A DNA stretch of 64,000 nucleotides from Camillea tinctor (Eukaryota > Ascomycota > Sordariomycetes > Xylariales > Xylariaceae): positions 62,001 to 126,000 of the forward strand of contig MU394052.1 of NCBI GenBank assembly GCA_022578605.1, in the 5' to 3' direction. Of this stretch, positions 23,027-34,359 are shown piece by piece. Each line of letters starts with the position of its first letter. Positions within the stretch are counted from its first letter, which is position 1. A program made the translations under genes and the position numbers. The notes under the pieces are model-generated. The model saw only the letters and a list, made by a program, of their open reading frames with translations. It was not told the DNA's origin and searched no databases.

Positions 23027-23846
23027 ATGTACCCTCCCGTCGGTGTCTATTACCTACTGCTTTCTGGCATCTTTAATGTCTGCTTTAATGCCTGCTTCGC
23101 CTTGGTACGCTTTTCTGCCTTCAAAAGAAAAGAATTTTTTTACTGATATGAGGAAGTGTCTCCCATTCAATGTCGAGGAATGTAATGCGGGAAACTTCTC
23201 AGTTCAATCACCGACTCCAATCAACCCACCCCGACACGAGGACAATATGAACACCCCAGAGCTCGTCTCGTTCCCTGTAACAAACAGCCCCCTGTTGATC
23301 ATCTCCTCTCTCATCCGGAACACACCTGACCTAACGTCTCATAGGGGGGGCTCATCTGCGGCAGCATCCAGGGAAAGGGCTACGCCGAAATCGACCGGAT
23401 CTACGAAGGCATCACTTACCTCCGCAATCTGGCTGCCCCGGCGCGTATCAATCCTGGGCCTAGGCGGTGCGATCGCGTGAGCTGCTCGTGGGGGTCGGCC
23501 ATATGGCTATGCAACGACAGGACTGACGTCCTCGTGGTGTCTTGGCAAGAAGTGGCGGGCTTTGCCGCGTATATCCTGGAGAATTGCCCTAGTCACGGCT
23601 CGACTGCGGCAGGTAAGTATAAGCATGCGCTCTTCACGAATTGAGGTTATGGTCTTGCCTTTCTCTAATAAAAAAAAATCGGTTGTTTGAGTTTCAACCT
23701 GGGAACAGTAGATGAGATTAGCTAACAGTCTTTACTCGCAGGCCAACTGGTTAGTAGAATTATTTAATCTATTACTTTACCTGAAGCTTGAGGCTTCTCT
23801 ATTTCAGTTAAGATCTAGAGCTTCGGATTTCAAATACTGTGACTAA
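23027..23846 (+). pseudogene. Small secreted cysteine-containing protein gene, apparently decaying
   Basis: The core exon 23345-23612 encodes GYAEIDRIYEGITYL...CDRVSCSWGSAIWLCND...W.EVAGFAAYILENC. I recognise this as a fungal small-secreted-protein family (Cys-x-RVSCS...AIW.CND, then C). An upstream exon ends at 23276 before a 68-base intron with branch ctaac. The first ATG (23027) is not in frame with that exon; reading from it terminates, whereas the exon's own frame carries a hydrophobic stretch (CFLASLMSALM) resembling a signal peptide but has its first ATG only at 23076. Downstream, a splice at 23613-23741 leads to GQL and then a TAA at 23765. A further 8-base exon plus 23808-23846 would end in YCD. 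The start and the 3' end are both doubtful, so I call it decayed, at moderate certainty. Confidence 0.5.
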
Positions 23847-24446
23847 CGCCCCCCTTTTCAGTAGGTCAGAACAGGGTTTATCTCAAACCTACCAACTCCT
23901 TTTCAACTTTCAATCTCGTCATCGTAACCACACAGTGCTTTCAAAACTGCTTGAGGCTAACAGAAATACGACTATAGGTTTGATTACGCTGATGATGAAA
24001 ATACTGGATGGAACGTGGTAATTGGGTTCGCTAACTGCTAGGCGTGTTACATTAGAGAACCCAGCTGGTGCAATCGACTGGTACAGTTTACCTTGAAGGA
24101 TTGGGTGGATCGGCGTTATTATAAAAAAGGGGTTATAGGTTTTGTAGATTAATATTCTGTCACGGACTATATATGAGCTAATAGCCAACAAGCTATTAGA
24201 GTTAGCTTTTGCTTGACATATTTCACAAAGACTAAACTGGCGCTGAATGGGTTGAGAAATATTGCTTACACTAGACAATAACTACCCAAAGGCAAGCTGT
24301 GATTGATCGCATACTGCTTACACACCCGACGATGAATAGAGAGTCGCTAATGTTCAGTCCTCGTAAAATGTGACTTGATCATATTTACCACCTCACCCCT
24401 CTTTACGGTAACCAACCTCTTCCAATGACGCTACATTACACACCGT
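23847..24446. other. Intergenic region
   Basis: No gene is supported. This AT-rich stretch lies between the small secreted protein gene and the 3' end of the lectin gene. Confidence 0.5.
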
Positions 24447-25148
24447 TCACTCCCCAACCGCCATCCACGACACGCCGGCCGACCATAGCTGTGTGTCCGA
24501 CCACGAATCGGCATTGACAGTGAACCCCCACTGGTCGATGTTCGTTGGATAGACTGCGACTCTGAAATTGTGTTCCTTTGACACATCCGCCGAGGTCATG
24601 CTGACCATCACCCTCGGTGGGTATTTGAACTCCTTCGGGAAGTTTATGCGCCCGCTTGTTTTCTCCTGGTGCCTCTCCCACGGTCGGACATCCGCCGTGT
24701 TCCACATCCCGGTCTCAAACCGTATCCCGTCCTGGACTCTCGCTGATGCCAGCGACGAGAGCTCGTCCACTTTCTTCGACAACGCGGCGACTTGGGATAC
24801 TAGGATAGAGACGAGATCGTTGTCGCTGCCAGCATTGCTGCGATTGTCGATCGTCGAACCGTTCGTGCCAGGTCTGCCTGTATCCGGTACCGCGGTGCTT
24901 GATCCCTCGCCGCTGGATCCGGGGGTATTGTGGATGTTTACCGTCACCTGAGGACGGAAGACGATCGGTTTTCCCCCGCCTGCTTGACTGCTCGTCTGGA
25001 AGTCTCCATAGAACAGATCGTCCTGGTCAATTGACACGGACTGGTCCCCCGAGTCAACTTTCACATGGTTGCCAGACGATGTCACTCGGGTAGTTTCTGC
25101 TGGATTTGGTTGGGTAGAGTATTGCGGCGTTACTGTCAAAGAAACCAT
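24447..25148 (-). CDS. H-type lectin domain protein
   Basis: Intronless frame of 233 residues. The C-terminal domain (about 145-233) matches the H-type lectin family. It contains FETGMWNT, a GRINFPKEFKYPPRVMVSM strand pair, DVSKEHNFRVAVY, the WGFTVNADSW motif and SAGVSWMAVGE at the end. The first 100 residues are low-complexity (Ser/Thr/Gly), and a heptad-like segment (about 110-135, VSQVAALSKKVDELSSL) precedes the lectin domain and could oligomerise it. There is no signal peptide, so the protein is cytosolic or unconventionally secreted. H-type lectins typically bind GalNAc; binding here is inferred only. It points away from the small frame at 25449. Confidence 0.85.
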   Translation of the reverse strand: MVSLTVTPQYSTQPNPAETTRVTSSGNHVKVDSGDQSVSIDQDDLFYGDFQTSSQAGGGKPIVFRPQVTVNIHNTPGSSGEGSSTAVPDTGRPGTNGSTIDNRSNAGSDNDLVSILVSQVAALSKKVDELSSLASARVQDGIRFETGMWNTADVRPWERHQEKTSGRINFPKEFKYPPRVMVSMTSADVSKEHNFRVAVYPTNIDQWGFTVNADSWSDTQLWSAGVSWMAVGE

Positions 25149-25380
25149 CGTGTCGTGAATAACAGAAGATTATTCTAGGCTTTCTGCTGTAGCCGTAACT
25201 GTTAGTGCACACTATATTACTGGGTAGACTTTGCGTATTGCGTTTACCTTAAGTGGTATTTTAAGAACTGTACGATTTTCTGACCGTCTGAGGCCTCCGG
25301 ATCCCGGCTTATTAGGGAAAGGTAAGTGTAAGTAGAAAATCTAACGCGAAGTGAACCTCATGTGGGAGACGAGCTCCGCA

Positions 25381-25389
25381 TATATAAAA
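25381..25389 (+). promoter_or_regulatory. TATA box
   Basis: TATATAAAA lies 60 bases before the ATG at 25449, a plausible fungal core promoter distance. Confidence 0.35.
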
Positions 25390-25448
25390 ACGTGAATGGT
25401 TGCCTACTGTTCCGCTGAGGTATCTATCTCTCTGCCTTTAGGTTTACA

Positions 25449-25676
25449 ATGTGTGATTCCAACTCGATAACAACCAGGCCCAACCGTTCTGCATCCTGCA
25501 CTGCCCAGGCACCGAGGAGGCACAGCGCAGATATCGCGGCAGAATCCTATTGGGTATTCTTTGCCTGCACTGCCACACAGGTGTTACCACATGAACTACG
25601 ATACATTGACGAATTACCAACCGGACGGCGCATGATACATGAGGCGGACTACCGCAAAATCAAAGACACCCAGTAA
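25449..25676 (+). CDS. Possible small hypothetical protein
   Basis: A 75-codon frame beginning at an ATG just after a TATA box and a pyrimidine-rich leader (tctctctgccttt). The peptide has three cysteines (MCDSNS..., SCTAQ, FACTATQ) and a charged C-terminus (RMIHEADYRKIKDTQ), with no signal peptide. It is divergent from the H-type lectin gene, 300 bases apart. The family is not recognised. Confidence 0.3.
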   Translation: MCDSNSITTRPNRSASCTAQAPRRHSADIAAESYWVFFACTATQVLPHELRYIDELPTGRRMIHEADYRKIKDTQ

Positions 25677-26674
25677 ACGTGGGACATAAAAGTCAAAGTC
25701 AGCTGGCTGCAAATGAGATGAGAGAGACAAAGTGTGGATTCGTGCCCCTATGAGTTCGTTCGTAGATGATTCTACAGTTTTCACGAAACAAAATGTTTAC
25801 AGGCAGGGAAGATCCTCAAAGAAAATAGAAACCCCTCCGGCTTCAGTAGACTGCTTAGTTGTGGCCTATCTTCCTACCAATAATATGGCGTTGATAAAAC
25901 TTCTCCCAAAGGTTGAAAATAGATATATGACATGGGAATAGACATGCTAGCCTAGGTCTCTGTAATCCGTATCTATGATTCAGATTTGCATGTTTATTGT
26001 TTACTATGAGCGCACTACCTTTACCGTAGTGTTAACCTGTCCAAGTACCTGTTTACCCAATAGAGAATGGTATAAAACTGTCTACAGATATTATCTGAAG
26101 CCTTTTTGGTTGTTGGCAGCATAATGTACTAACATTAAAAGAGCTGCTTCATCATGTATATGCAGGTAATATAAGACTTTTGAACACTAAGGCCGACTTT
26201 TCACTTCTGATTCCTAAATTGTGCCTCGTTGTTGGTTAATGTCTGGAATAAGAACAACTAGAATGAATTAGTTATAGAAGGGGAGTATAAAGGGGCAGTA
26301 GGCTATATACGTGTTTCTCCAAAACCTGCAGCGGCGAATAACGTTTCAATATTCATCTCGTGTTTATGTTTGGGATTACAAATGGGGTTTTACCCACTGT
26401 TCAGTTCATCATCTGTATCGGGGGACATTGTGGTACGAAAGATATTTGCTGTTATACTACGAAATAAGGGGCTCGTATTGATGGCTATATTCCTCCTTAC
26501 AATAACACTTCATGGCATAACATAGGCTTGAACGTGGTGGTTTCAAGGCTCTTGAAGGTCCATCCCTGGGTTCTCATGAGATTACAAGATAGCTATATAT
26601 GTGGGGGATGACCCCATATGGCACACACAGGGCTCTGGGCACAACGGGATATATTGCCGTGCTATGGAGCTATA

Positions 26675-26710
<36 letters not shown>
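26675..26710. repeat. (TG)n(GA)n microsatellite
   Basis: About nine TG units followed directly by about nine GA units. Confidence 0.95.
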
Positions 26711-29700
26711 CTAATGATGAAACCCAAAAAGGGACTAAATACTAGAGCCTGCTGAGTCATTCTGACGTAACAATATATGCGAAAATTTTATATCTAGTAC
26801 TATACGGGCTAGGCCTGAGATGTTACATTGATGAGTTCGTACTTTTCAAATATATGAGTTTAAGGAGGCAACATGGGTTTCCATATGCAGCTGATAATAT
26901 CTCGAAGACTATAGTCTATAGGTTTCGTTTAAAGTTCCAAACTATTCTGATTAATATATACGATAAAACCAAACATAAATGGGTTTTCAGAGTTTAACCC
27001 ACATATGGCTTAATATAATGTCAATGTTTACATCTCAGGATTCCAGACTATGAGTGCCTATTATTTCAGTAGACTTTAAGCGAGGCAGGGGTTCGTAGAT
27101 TCATTACCAACTTCTGGGACACGGATGAAACTTGTTTATAGGTTACGATTGCGTGTCAAATCGGTTATAAAATGACTAATAAACCAGAATACTTGTGGTT
27201 GGGTTCCTCTTTACAGTGAATCAACAAATAATAAGATCAAATTTCGCTACTATATATTCCTTGAACATCACAAATATCAACTGAGGTATCGAATATCACC
27301 ATGCGAAGAATTCAACTCTATGTCGAGGACAACGGCAATAAGAAAAGCTACTAAATAATGACAAAATGCTCATGCCCCTATCTATATATATTTGAACATT
27401 CTCACGGAAGTCTAGACTCTCTTATACGCACCGGTGGGCATATGATCCTGGAGACGCTAGCCTGTCTCTAACTATTTTGAGGGTAGCTTGTAATGCTGTT
27501 GGATAGTAGTGTAATTTTCTTCTGTGGGTTGGAAGAAGTAAGTTTTATCGGTGTCCCAACTAAGAATTGTTCAAACCTAATACCCTAGTTAAGAAAATGG
27601 ACTGACCTTGTGGGAAACCAAATCAGAAATTATGAACTACAACATCGTTATTAGTGTAAACTTCACTACCATCCTGCTCCACATTTTCTTTCACTTTATT
27701 TTCTATTGTGTTGAAGGATATTGAGGAGTGATAATTAATGATATAATTTTGACCGCCATTCAAATCTGTATAAGATAAGATATGGTTTTCAGATAAAGTT
27801 GTTGATCCTGGCGCATCACGAAACGGGCGATTTAGCCCACGTCCGAGTTGCGACAATAAAGCCAAATCGGATCATGGGGGAGGAGAGACAAGCTTCACAA
27901 CACGAGTTATAATTATCTAGGGAGACTGAAAGGTGAAAAAGCTTAAATGGGAGGAGAAACTTGGCTTCCAAGGCGCTAGGAATTGCGGTTCTCGGTTTGC
28001 GGATCCGTTGGCGACGGCGTCAATTTTACGACTCCACCTCCACAATCCACACGGGATGGATACTCACGATGTCCCTCTCTCCCGTCAAGTTAGTAAGGCT
28101 CTCCTTTCATCAAGCCTTATCGTTGCGGAGAGAAAGAAGCATTATTTTTAAGAGACATGTGTTTTGAAAAGGCGTATCTTCGGGGTTGTTCCTTGAAAAA
28201 GGGAGTTGAATATCGTTCGAGAGCAGATCATCAAGTATCAGTGTTCGCGCTATATCATATCATATTTCCGGGGTTTTCCTATAAGCTAAGCGATGTGTAA
28301 TCCTATAATCTAATGGCAGCCAAAGAGAATCAACAGAACGAACGTCCATTAAGATTGACTGGGAGAATTTGCATATTGAGACTTGGGCGTGGGGAGGTTT
28401 ACGTTGCCAAGTCCACTTTCAACGGGGGTCCAAGCAACTGGGTTGGATTCGGGTGAACGGCGATAATCCTGGCCACAGCAAGCTTAGTGTAGCGTGTGGC
28501 CATCAGGGGTCCCCATGAGATATTGGAGGGCACTATACCCCGATACCACAGGCAAATACCGGAGATGCATCTGCATCACCCATATTTACCCCTAGAATAT
28601 GGGTTCAAACTAAAAAAACACCGAGAGAAATGCCCACTCGACATAAAAGCCAGGCTTCGATCTACACTACCCTGACTGACTTGCCCCGGCCGAGTAATAC
28701 AGACGGGGCACAGATTTATCACAAATTCACTATACGAAGCGGATTTATACCGGGTATACCATATACTATCGTAGGATACAAGAAGTCTTGATAGGCAATC
28801 GGGCTCACAGACACTGCCGACATATGCGCAAAGCTTGACAACTTGAATTTCACGTGTTGACCCCTCCAAAAATGCAAGGGGCTATGACTTACTTGCTTTC
28901 TTGCTTCGAGCTGGTGGTACCTTACATGACATGTCGAGATCATGAACGATATGTACACTAGGTAGTGGTCGAGTCAATATCAAAATGCATACTCTAACTA
29001 ACCCCATAACCTACCCCATAGTGCTGCATAAGGTAAACTACTAATCTTCCATCTGGTCTCCCACATTACGCAGCTTAAGGCAAGCCTTCTACACCGAGAG
29101 CACCGGTCTGTACGGCCCGGTGAGTTGGTGTGGGTTTGGTGGGAGCAACTATGGGGAGGTTGTCAGAAAAACGAGACGTGAAGGTTACGCATCGCCCACA
29201 CCAAATTCAAAGGTGCGACTTGTTCGGTTTAGGGAGAGCGCAGACGAATGGGCAAGAGAGCCTGTTCATGTAATTATTTACGTATAATACCACCCGTTAT
29301 ATTCTGAATGCCTGAGCAGACGGGGCAGAGGAAGACAAGGGGGCGGGAGGAGGGGAGTAAAGGATGGGCGAACCCTCGATATTCTAGATGCGGTGGGTCT
29401 CGTTTTTTTCACTCTGACGCCATGAGAAATCGTTTGATTTTGATTTCGATCGTTTATACCCCGTCCCTCATGTGGAACTCGACATGAATTGGGCAAATCT
29501 CCCGCCAGCGCGGTCCAACCAAAGGGCCCAAGCACCAAAAAGACTTAGCTATTACCATGTCTCCGGGGGGAGGGATAAGAGTGAACACGGACTTGAAACC
29601 ACACAGCACCAGTCACAACCCAGGACTATGTCATCAACCCCATGTACGTACGTGTGGATCATGGGAATCGGTGCGTCGCTCTCATGTGCAGATCTACACT

Positions 29701-30163
29701 AGTATAACAACGTTCTGCTAATAAATGTAGCAGCACTAACGTTCTACCACCCTCATTTGCTGCAGCTGCAAGGTCCATCACGTGCTGGAGTAGGCTTCGA
29801 GCCTACATTAGGGTGGTTATGTATCAGTTCTGGTGTAGGGCGGGCGAGCTCACGAGCAATAGGTGTTGATCATAAGGGTAGTTGGGTAGTAGAAGCTAAA
29901 CATTAGTTTAACCAAATCAGGCGAACAACCTCTTATAATGGCTTCCCACCCCCCTTTATCTTGGCTTTTGGTTAAGCCCTTCTTTTCACTTTGATCTCAT
30001 TAGTTAGATACTGTATCCTTTCTACCTATGTAGTTGCTAAGTAAAGGGGGGTTTCACAACCACACGTCGTCCTCTTACCGTGTCAACTTTCTTCCTTACT
30101 GGAAGTATACCGCCGGACGCCACTAACTTGAGTAACACGGGACGACACGATAACTAGGCAAAG

Positions 30164-31436
30164 ATGGCGACGGACGACAATGGAATCCCGCTCTCCTACT
30201 ACCAGGAGCCGAACAGCCTCCTAACTATCGACGCCAAGACGCACAGCGGCCTCCTGGCCGTCGGGGCCCTCGCCGCCATCTCGGTTCTGTTCACGACCGC
30301 GCTCCTCGGCTTCATCACCTGGCGTATGATCGCCTGGCGAGCGCATTACACCAGATCCGTCGGCCGCAACCAGTGCATCGTTCTCATCTACCAGCTTATT
30401 CTCGCCGACTTCATACAGTCGCTCGGCTTCTTGATCTCGTTCCACTGGGCGTCGGAGGGCAAGATTATTGGGCCGAACGGGGCTTGCTTCGCGCAGGGCT
30501 GGATGATCCAGGCCGGGGATGTGGCGAGCGCTTTCTTCGTCTTGGCTATCGCGATGCACACGACATACCAAGTGATGTACTCAAGGAACCCGTCGTACAA
30601 TTTCTTCCTTGGCATGGTTATTGGAATTTGGTCTGTCGCCTTGTTGTTGACGTGTTTGGCACCTATCGTCGGGGGACGGTTCGTTTTCATGCGTGCTGGC
30701 GTTTGGGTAAGTGTATCTTGACTGGATATATGGATTCACATTTGCTGATATGGATGACAGTGTTGGATATCTGTCGGCCATGAGGATCTTCGCCTCCTTT
30801 TGCATTATCTTTGGATATTTATTGTGCAATTCGGCTCGATCCTTATTTACGCCTCTGGTTTTTACTACCTGTTCCGTGCAAAGCGTCCAGGCGCTATCAT
30901 GATCCAGGGAGCAAGTGTCGAAGCTCTGAACAAAGCTGCTAGGGCCATGTTGGCATACGCAATAGTATACACTATCCTAACCTTGCCTCTCGCGTAAGTT
31001 GCAGACCCATACTCCTTTTCTCGTATCTAATTCCTAACGGTAACTTTTTAGTGCTGGTCGAATGGCAAGTATGTCAGGGCATGAACTCTCGAACGAATAC
31101 TACTTTTTTGCTGGTTGCCTGTTCACTTCATGTGGATTCATAGATACTCTCTTGTACGCATTCACACGCAGAACATTGCTCTTCAACGAACTGGACTTCG
31201 TTGGGAACCATGAGCCTGACCGTAACGATAAACGAGACACCCATGTTGGGTACCCAAGGAATAATAGCACAGACGATATGCTGGCAGAGACGGGATTCGG
31301 AAGTTTTGGGGGTATTAAGATGGAAAGGACTGTCAAGGTCGAGCTGGATGACCTGGGAAGTGAAGGGAGCGCAGAGGGTGGTGGCATAAATGGTATAACC
31401 AAATTCCAATACTCGGCACAGGCTCATGCAAGTTAA
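30164..31436 (+). CDS. cAMP-receptor-like G protein-coupled receptor (fungal Git3/CRL class)
   Basis: Seven-helix plasma membrane receptor of 386 residues. Exons are 30164-30706, 30761-30993 and 31052-31436 (introns of 54 and 58 bases). Helices are visible around residues 31-53, 73-95, 110-132, 150-172, 193-215, 240-262 and 272-295. The region LILADFIQSLGFLISFHW, the Cys in NGACFAQGW at the start of TM3, and CWISVGHEDLRLLLHYLWIF before TM5 are characteristic of fungal cAMP-receptor-like GPCRs. The cytosolic tail is hydrophilic, with Asn/Asp and Ser/Gly runs suitable for phosphorylation. The ligand is unknown. No G protein gene is nearby. Confidence 0.85.
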
Positions 31437-34359
31437 TCTTGGCCTGGGTGAAGTGCTCATGTCAAAGTTGTTTAGGGGGATAAGGAGTTAAATACCACTA
31501 TCAGAGTTTATATACGAATTAAGGAATATTATGAAAGATTTAAGCAAAACTCCATAATGGATTTATGTTATCAATTTGAGGCCATACAAGCTAAAGGGAA
31601 ATTTTGTTTTCCATCTAAACAAACAGAGGCTTATCGAACCACGGACTCCCTTTCTTGTAGACTATATATTGCTACTGTGTGCACTAAATATTTCAAGTGC
31701 TTGCTTCTTGAAGACCTATCTACTAACTTAGCGTTCCGTATCATCAACACCCTAGTAAGTTCCCGCACAAGCAGCACCTCAAAGAACTTAGATATTACGT
31801 AGCTCTCAGCCATGTTGTTCATGTGCGGGTTTTTGGTGGCGTTGCGCTCGGGGATTGCGTCGTTTTTGCGCAGGTCGCTTGTGAAGATGCTTAGGCAGAA
31901 GGGGGGGAGTGGCAAGGGTTGCTGCTGCTGTAATGGATGGCTTCAGACGTTGCTTGTAGCTTCGGGGGGAGTATGAGCGCGAGCAGGAAGGTGCTGATAA
32001 TATCGATGCTTATGTGCCTCTAGGATGACTTTAGCTGCCTTTAGAATCGATTGTCACGCAAAGGACTTTAACGAATACCAAGGCTCAACGAACAGCTGTG
32101 AGTCGCACCAATTCATAGCTGTACTTAGTAGATGAAATCTTTTAAGCAAAGACATGGTTTAAAGATGAGTAAGGATATAAATAGCTATCGATGTTTGAGT
32201 GTGCTGATATATTCGGCGCTTGAATCAATCGGTTTCTTTTGTGTAGGACATGATGAATGTCAAGGTGCTCCTGGGGTTCTGGACGGGATCAGGGACAGGC
32301 AAGACCTTGCTGGTAACGAAACTCGCACCGGCAAATAACCTCGTGCTTCTAAGACACAGGATTTAGTATATTATTCATTAGTAACATATCTTCAGTAGAG
32401 CTGCTAAACGCTAGCCCTTTGTCCCATATAGGCCACGATGGATTCGTTAACGGCTCTAGTACATGATGTTTTTCTTCTTGCTTCATAGTTCCTCTCTTTT
32501 ATGGTAGGATCCCTGATCAATCGGAATCTCATTATCCACAGCCCCTGAAATCCAAGCATAGTCCTACATATATTTAGGGAAGTACATCATTGATCAGCAG
32601 CTATTACACAGCTATTACAACACCATTCCTTAGTTCGAGGACATAGTAGTAGACAGCAATTAGAGGGGATAAGAGAGTGTAGAGCCTAGCAACAGATCCT
32701 TTTTATTATCAAACACTTGATAGCTGCGTGGTACCAAAGATACTACAGTGTATCCCGGAAGACTTCATTGGGCTTTTATTTAAATCCATGGCACCCATTT
32801 TTACTACATATAACTTCGAAAGTTTTTAGGCGTATATTTCAGTCATCTATCATATTAGGCGGGTGGTAGTAATTTCCTCGAAAAGCCATAGCCGACCTTT
32901 GACCACAAGATCAGAGATGCTGTCATAATAGTCTTGTAAGAGGTAGCTTTGTGAAAAGGCTTTTACGAATCGGTGGCGCGATTAGCTGAAAAGTTGGATT
33001 TGTCCGAGGAAGCAGAACAAAGAAACATTCTGTTGTAAACAAACCGTGTTGTTATGCATTACCACCCGGATAGTTTAGGTAACAACATTAGGAGCGTATC
33101 CCTCCATCTTAGAGCTTTGTACTTACATCGTGACAGGTATTTTGGTGTTTTCTTTTTCGAAGGCGTGTGCGAAGCTGTTTCTAAAGTGACAAATATCTTA
33201 ACCCAGACTTTTGTATATTAATGAATCCAATCATATGAATAGTATTCTGTTATTAAGAAGTATTTTAGGAGGTAGGCTTTTACATATTGCCTCACATAAT
33301 ATCTAGGATTAAAAAGGAGGCAGAAAATGGAGGCGGGCAGGGCGATATAGATGCGGAGATAAGACCTATCACAATGGCCCGGTCCAATCATGCGGCTATT
33401 TTGATCTGAGAGGTTCCTAATTTAATTAATAAGTCTACCGTCTGTTTCCAGCTGACCAAGGTAGACGGAAAGAACTGCCTCCTTGCCGTATACCTGCTCA
33501 CGGGGTAATTTGTAGAGTTTAAACACTTCCTTCTAACCTACTTCACACAGCGGACACAAAACAAATTGATGAACGTTCCATTTATTATAACAGAATATTT
33601 CTGTTTGGGAAAGTCGCCTTTTTTGCTTGTTTAATCCTAGAATTGGATTAAGGGCGTCAGAGTGAAAGAGATATCATAATCATAATGGGTACGAAGGATA
33701 CTCTATCTTATTTTAGGGTAAAGTTGGCCCTAACTGGACCTTACTGAATATATAATTCTGCAAAGGAGTGTAGTTTATGGACTGCTCTTGGGTAATCCAG
33801 AGGACAGGTAGATTCCATTTTAGTATGCAGATTGGCACAATTTTACTCTCATAGATAGATCTCATCTCAACATATTTCGTAGATGGTTATTTCTTTACTG
33901 ATAAACAATGCTGATAGATAATGCTATTGTATATCCTTTAAGATGAGTACCTTTTACTATCCCATCCACCTCGCCCCTTTGTTAAGAATCCTCTTCAAAC
34001 AATCATATTGTTCATGATCATAGAAAGAACTAAACAGCATTTTTATTGGTCATGATTATTCCACAATAACTCGTCTGTTTTATGTCCACAACACGCAGGG
34101 TCAGAAACAGTATGAAAGGTTATAGCCGAGAGAAGTGGTATATATATAGGGCTCATATCCACGATCGCTTACTTCTCACCAACCAAACATCCATCATCAT
34201 CATAGGAAACTACCTAAGTAAACATACACGAAAATCAACAGTACTTAAAGACGTTTCTAAGTCTACCAAGTTCATAAATAACAGCCAAATACAAGGTACT
34301 TATACCATTCGAATATTGTCATAACTCAATAAATTATACCAACTTACTGACACCCTACA
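31437..34359. other. Gene-poor stretch
   Basis: About 2.9 kb. A GC-richer island at 31810-31990, whose minus strand reads SDLRKNDAIPERNATKNPHM (in frame 31915-31631), may be a coding remnant of unknown family. A TATA-like TATATATA at 34138 lies about 215 bases before the next start. No intact gene is seen. Confidence 0.45.

Larger units (their letters stand above)
25149..30163. other. Gene-poor stretch with one small candidate frame
   Basis: About 5 kb. A 75-codon frame with a TATA box is listed separately. A dinucleotide repeat lies at 26675-26710. An 80-codon minus-strand frame (27865-27623) has no recognised domain and Asn-rich, AT-driven composition. The region 26000-27600 is strongly AT-rich with no open frames. 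Nothing else could be supported. Confidence 0.45.

Noticed and set aside
25149..30163. tRNA or 5S rRNA genes in the gene-poor stretches
   Set aside because: Occasional GGTTCGA-like words were seen (for example near 6919 and 37258), but none had the full B-box with a matching A-box and acceptor stem.
32251..32367. P-loop-like TGSGTGKT in a short plus-strand frame
   Set aside because: It misses the first Gly of the Walker A pattern, the frame is under 40 codons, and no other nucleotide-binding motif follows.
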